Below, one piece after another: positions 63,207-64,000 of a stretch of DNA of 64,000 nucleotides. The notes under the pieces are model-generated. The model made no database searches. It was not told the DNA's origin and saw only the letters and a list, made by a program, of their open reading frames with translations. The translations under genes and the position numbers were made by a program. How positions within the stretch are numbered: position 1 is the first letter of the stretch; each line of letters opens with the position of its first letter. Source of the stretch: Gemmatimonadota bacterium (GTDB taxonomy: Bacteria > Gemmatimonadota > Gemmatimonadetes > Gemmatimonadales > Gemmatimonadaceae); NCBI GenBank assembly GCA_021413975.1, contig JAIOPJ010000048.1, positions 1 through 64,000 on the forward strand. The letters run 5' to 3'.

Positions 63207-64000
63207 TGATCTCGGATCGATAGAGGAGCACCAGCGCCACGGCGAGCACCACGCCGCCCACCTCGGCCACGCGATCCGAACCCAGCGCGATGTAGCCGCC
63301 GAGGAAGACGGTCGAGACGACCAGCGTGAACCCCATCACCTTCAAGCCGGTCGCCATGAACTCACGAAAAGTGATCCGCACGCCTTCACGCTCCGCGAGA
63401 CCGAGCGTCGTGACATTCGCCGATGCACCGATCGGCGTCCCGTTGCCGCCCAGGCATGCGCCAAGGGAGAGCGCCCACCAGAGCACGCGGGCGTCGCCAG
63501 GCATGGTCGTGATCACCGTCGCGATGATCGGGATGCTCACCGCGACGAACGGGATGTTGTCCATGAAGGCCGAGAGCACGCCCGAGACCCAGAGCACGAG
63601 CAGCGCGGCCAGGAAGAGCGTCCCCGCGTCGCCGAGCCCGAAGGTCTCGCGCCCGCCGGTGATCGCGCTCTGGAGGGCGCCGGCGAGTGTGCTGATGAGG
63701 CCGGTCCCGACCGCGGCCCCGACCAGGATGAAGAGGAAGGCGAAGAAGGTCAGCGTGGGCCACTCGATCTCCTTCTCGAGCACGAGCAGGATCCCGTGGC
63801 GCCGCTCCTCATGCGTCGGCTTGATCGCCCGCATGTAGCGGTAGTCCTGCACCAGGAGCGCCGCCGTCGCGCCGATCACGGCCGGCACCGCCGCCGGCAT
63901 CCCCGTCATGCCATGCGTGATGAAGCCCACGAGCACGAAGAGGCTGATCCAACCCAACCACGTGAGCAGGCCCGGATCGGTGATCTCAGGTCCACGACCG
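63178..64000 (-). CDS. ArsB/NhaD-type ion permease, C-terminal part
   Basis: The reading frame is open through base 64000, so the gene begins outside the window; the visible part is 273 residues. It has several membrane helices and the ion-transporter signatures SAFMDNIPFVAVSIPI and LGGNGTPIGASANVTTLGLAE, characteristic of the ArsB/NhaD superfamily. Members move Na+, arsenite or organic anions; the substrate is not clear. Its 3' end overlaps the amidohydrolase gene by 29 bp, so it probably belongs to the same transcript. Confidence 0.9.
   Translation of the reverse strand, partial: GRGPEITDPGLLTWLGWISLFVLVGFITHGMTGMPAAVPAVIGATAALLVQDYRYMRAIKPTHEERRHGILLVLEKEIEWPTLTFFAFLFILVGAAVGTGLISTLAGALQSAITGGRETFGLGDAGTLFLAALLVLWVSGVLSAFMDNIPFVAVSIPIIATVITTMPGDARVLWWALSLGACLGGNGTPIGASANVTTLGLAEREGVRITFREFMATGLKVMGFTLVVSTVFLGGYIALGSDRVAEVGGVVLAVALVLLYRSEISASRKFRGA

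Overview
The window is one continuous stretch of high-GC bacterial chromosome, densely coding on both strands, with no rRNA, phage, insertion sequence or CRISPR array that I can see. Gene content fits a Gram-negative heterotroph: a TonB-dependent outer-membrane receptor, an outer-membrane beta-barrel, secreted peptidases, FtsEX-EnvC, a complete cyanophycin cycle, ATP-type PEP carboxykinase, and many Ser/Thr kinase, PP2C and FHA signalling parts. This mix, with GTG/TTG starts and very GC-rich third codon positions, resembles Gemmatimonadota. That placement is an inference from style, not from a marker gene.

Layout, left to right. 0-3.8 kb: the 3' end of lepA, then a minus-strand group (GT2 glycosyltransferase, GT4 glycosyltransferase, PPC-repeat protein). 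3.9-12.9 kb: ten plus-strand genes that overlap or nearly touch (ROK sugar kinase, PfkB kinase, anti-sigma-like ATPase, STAS-like protein, small double-psi-barrel-like protein, PLP trans-sulfuration enzyme, ftsE, ftsX, an EnvC-like LytM protein, and endonuclease IV with a histone-H1-like tail). 13.0-19.5 kb: the cyanophycin cluster iadA-cphB-cphA plus a cphA-like ligase that lacks the ATP-grasp core. 19.5-22.3 kb: TonB receptor and a small His/Cys protein. 22.4-27.6 kb: maeB-pckA and an HD phosphohydrolase. 27.8-34.1 kb: a signalling block (63-aa protein, PP2C phosphatase, triple-FHA membrane protein), an ABC exporter, and a divergent Ser/Thr kinase. 34.1-38.8 kb: uvrA, a histone-H1-like protein and a MacB-like permease. 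39.0-43.5 kb: tRNA-Asn, a serine hydrolase, a secreted protein and a CocE-type hydrolase. 43.5-45.5 kb: a small islet with atypical codon use. 45.5-53.2 kb: a DUF1697 gene, an S9 peptidase, purE-purK, an FMN-barrel protein, a P1 peptidase divergent from holB, and moaC. 53.5-60.5 kb: an MltD-like transglycosylase, a class-A-like serine hydrolase, a histidine kinase/NarL regulator pair and an envelope gene pair. 60.7-64.0 kb: tRNA-Lys, an AbgT transporter, an N-formylglutamate amidohydrolase and a truncated ArsB/NhaD-type permease.

Three cross-window patterns stand out. First, many genes begin 6-7 bases after a TAnnTT-like -10 hexamer and have no Shine-Dalgarno, as expected for leaderless mRNAs. 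In one case a single symmetric heptamer appears to serve two divergent leaderless genes. Second, several gene junctions carry repeat-based structures: two elements with matching 27-29 bp inverted ends, and three hairpins flanked by GGATGAAGG. Third, two proteins carry Lys/Ala/Pro-rich histone-H1-like segments. The most system-like novelties are the cyanophycin cluster with its N-domain plus Mur-domain-only paralogue, and the kinase/ATPase/STAS/barrel module fused by translational coupling to the division and wall-hydrolysis genes.
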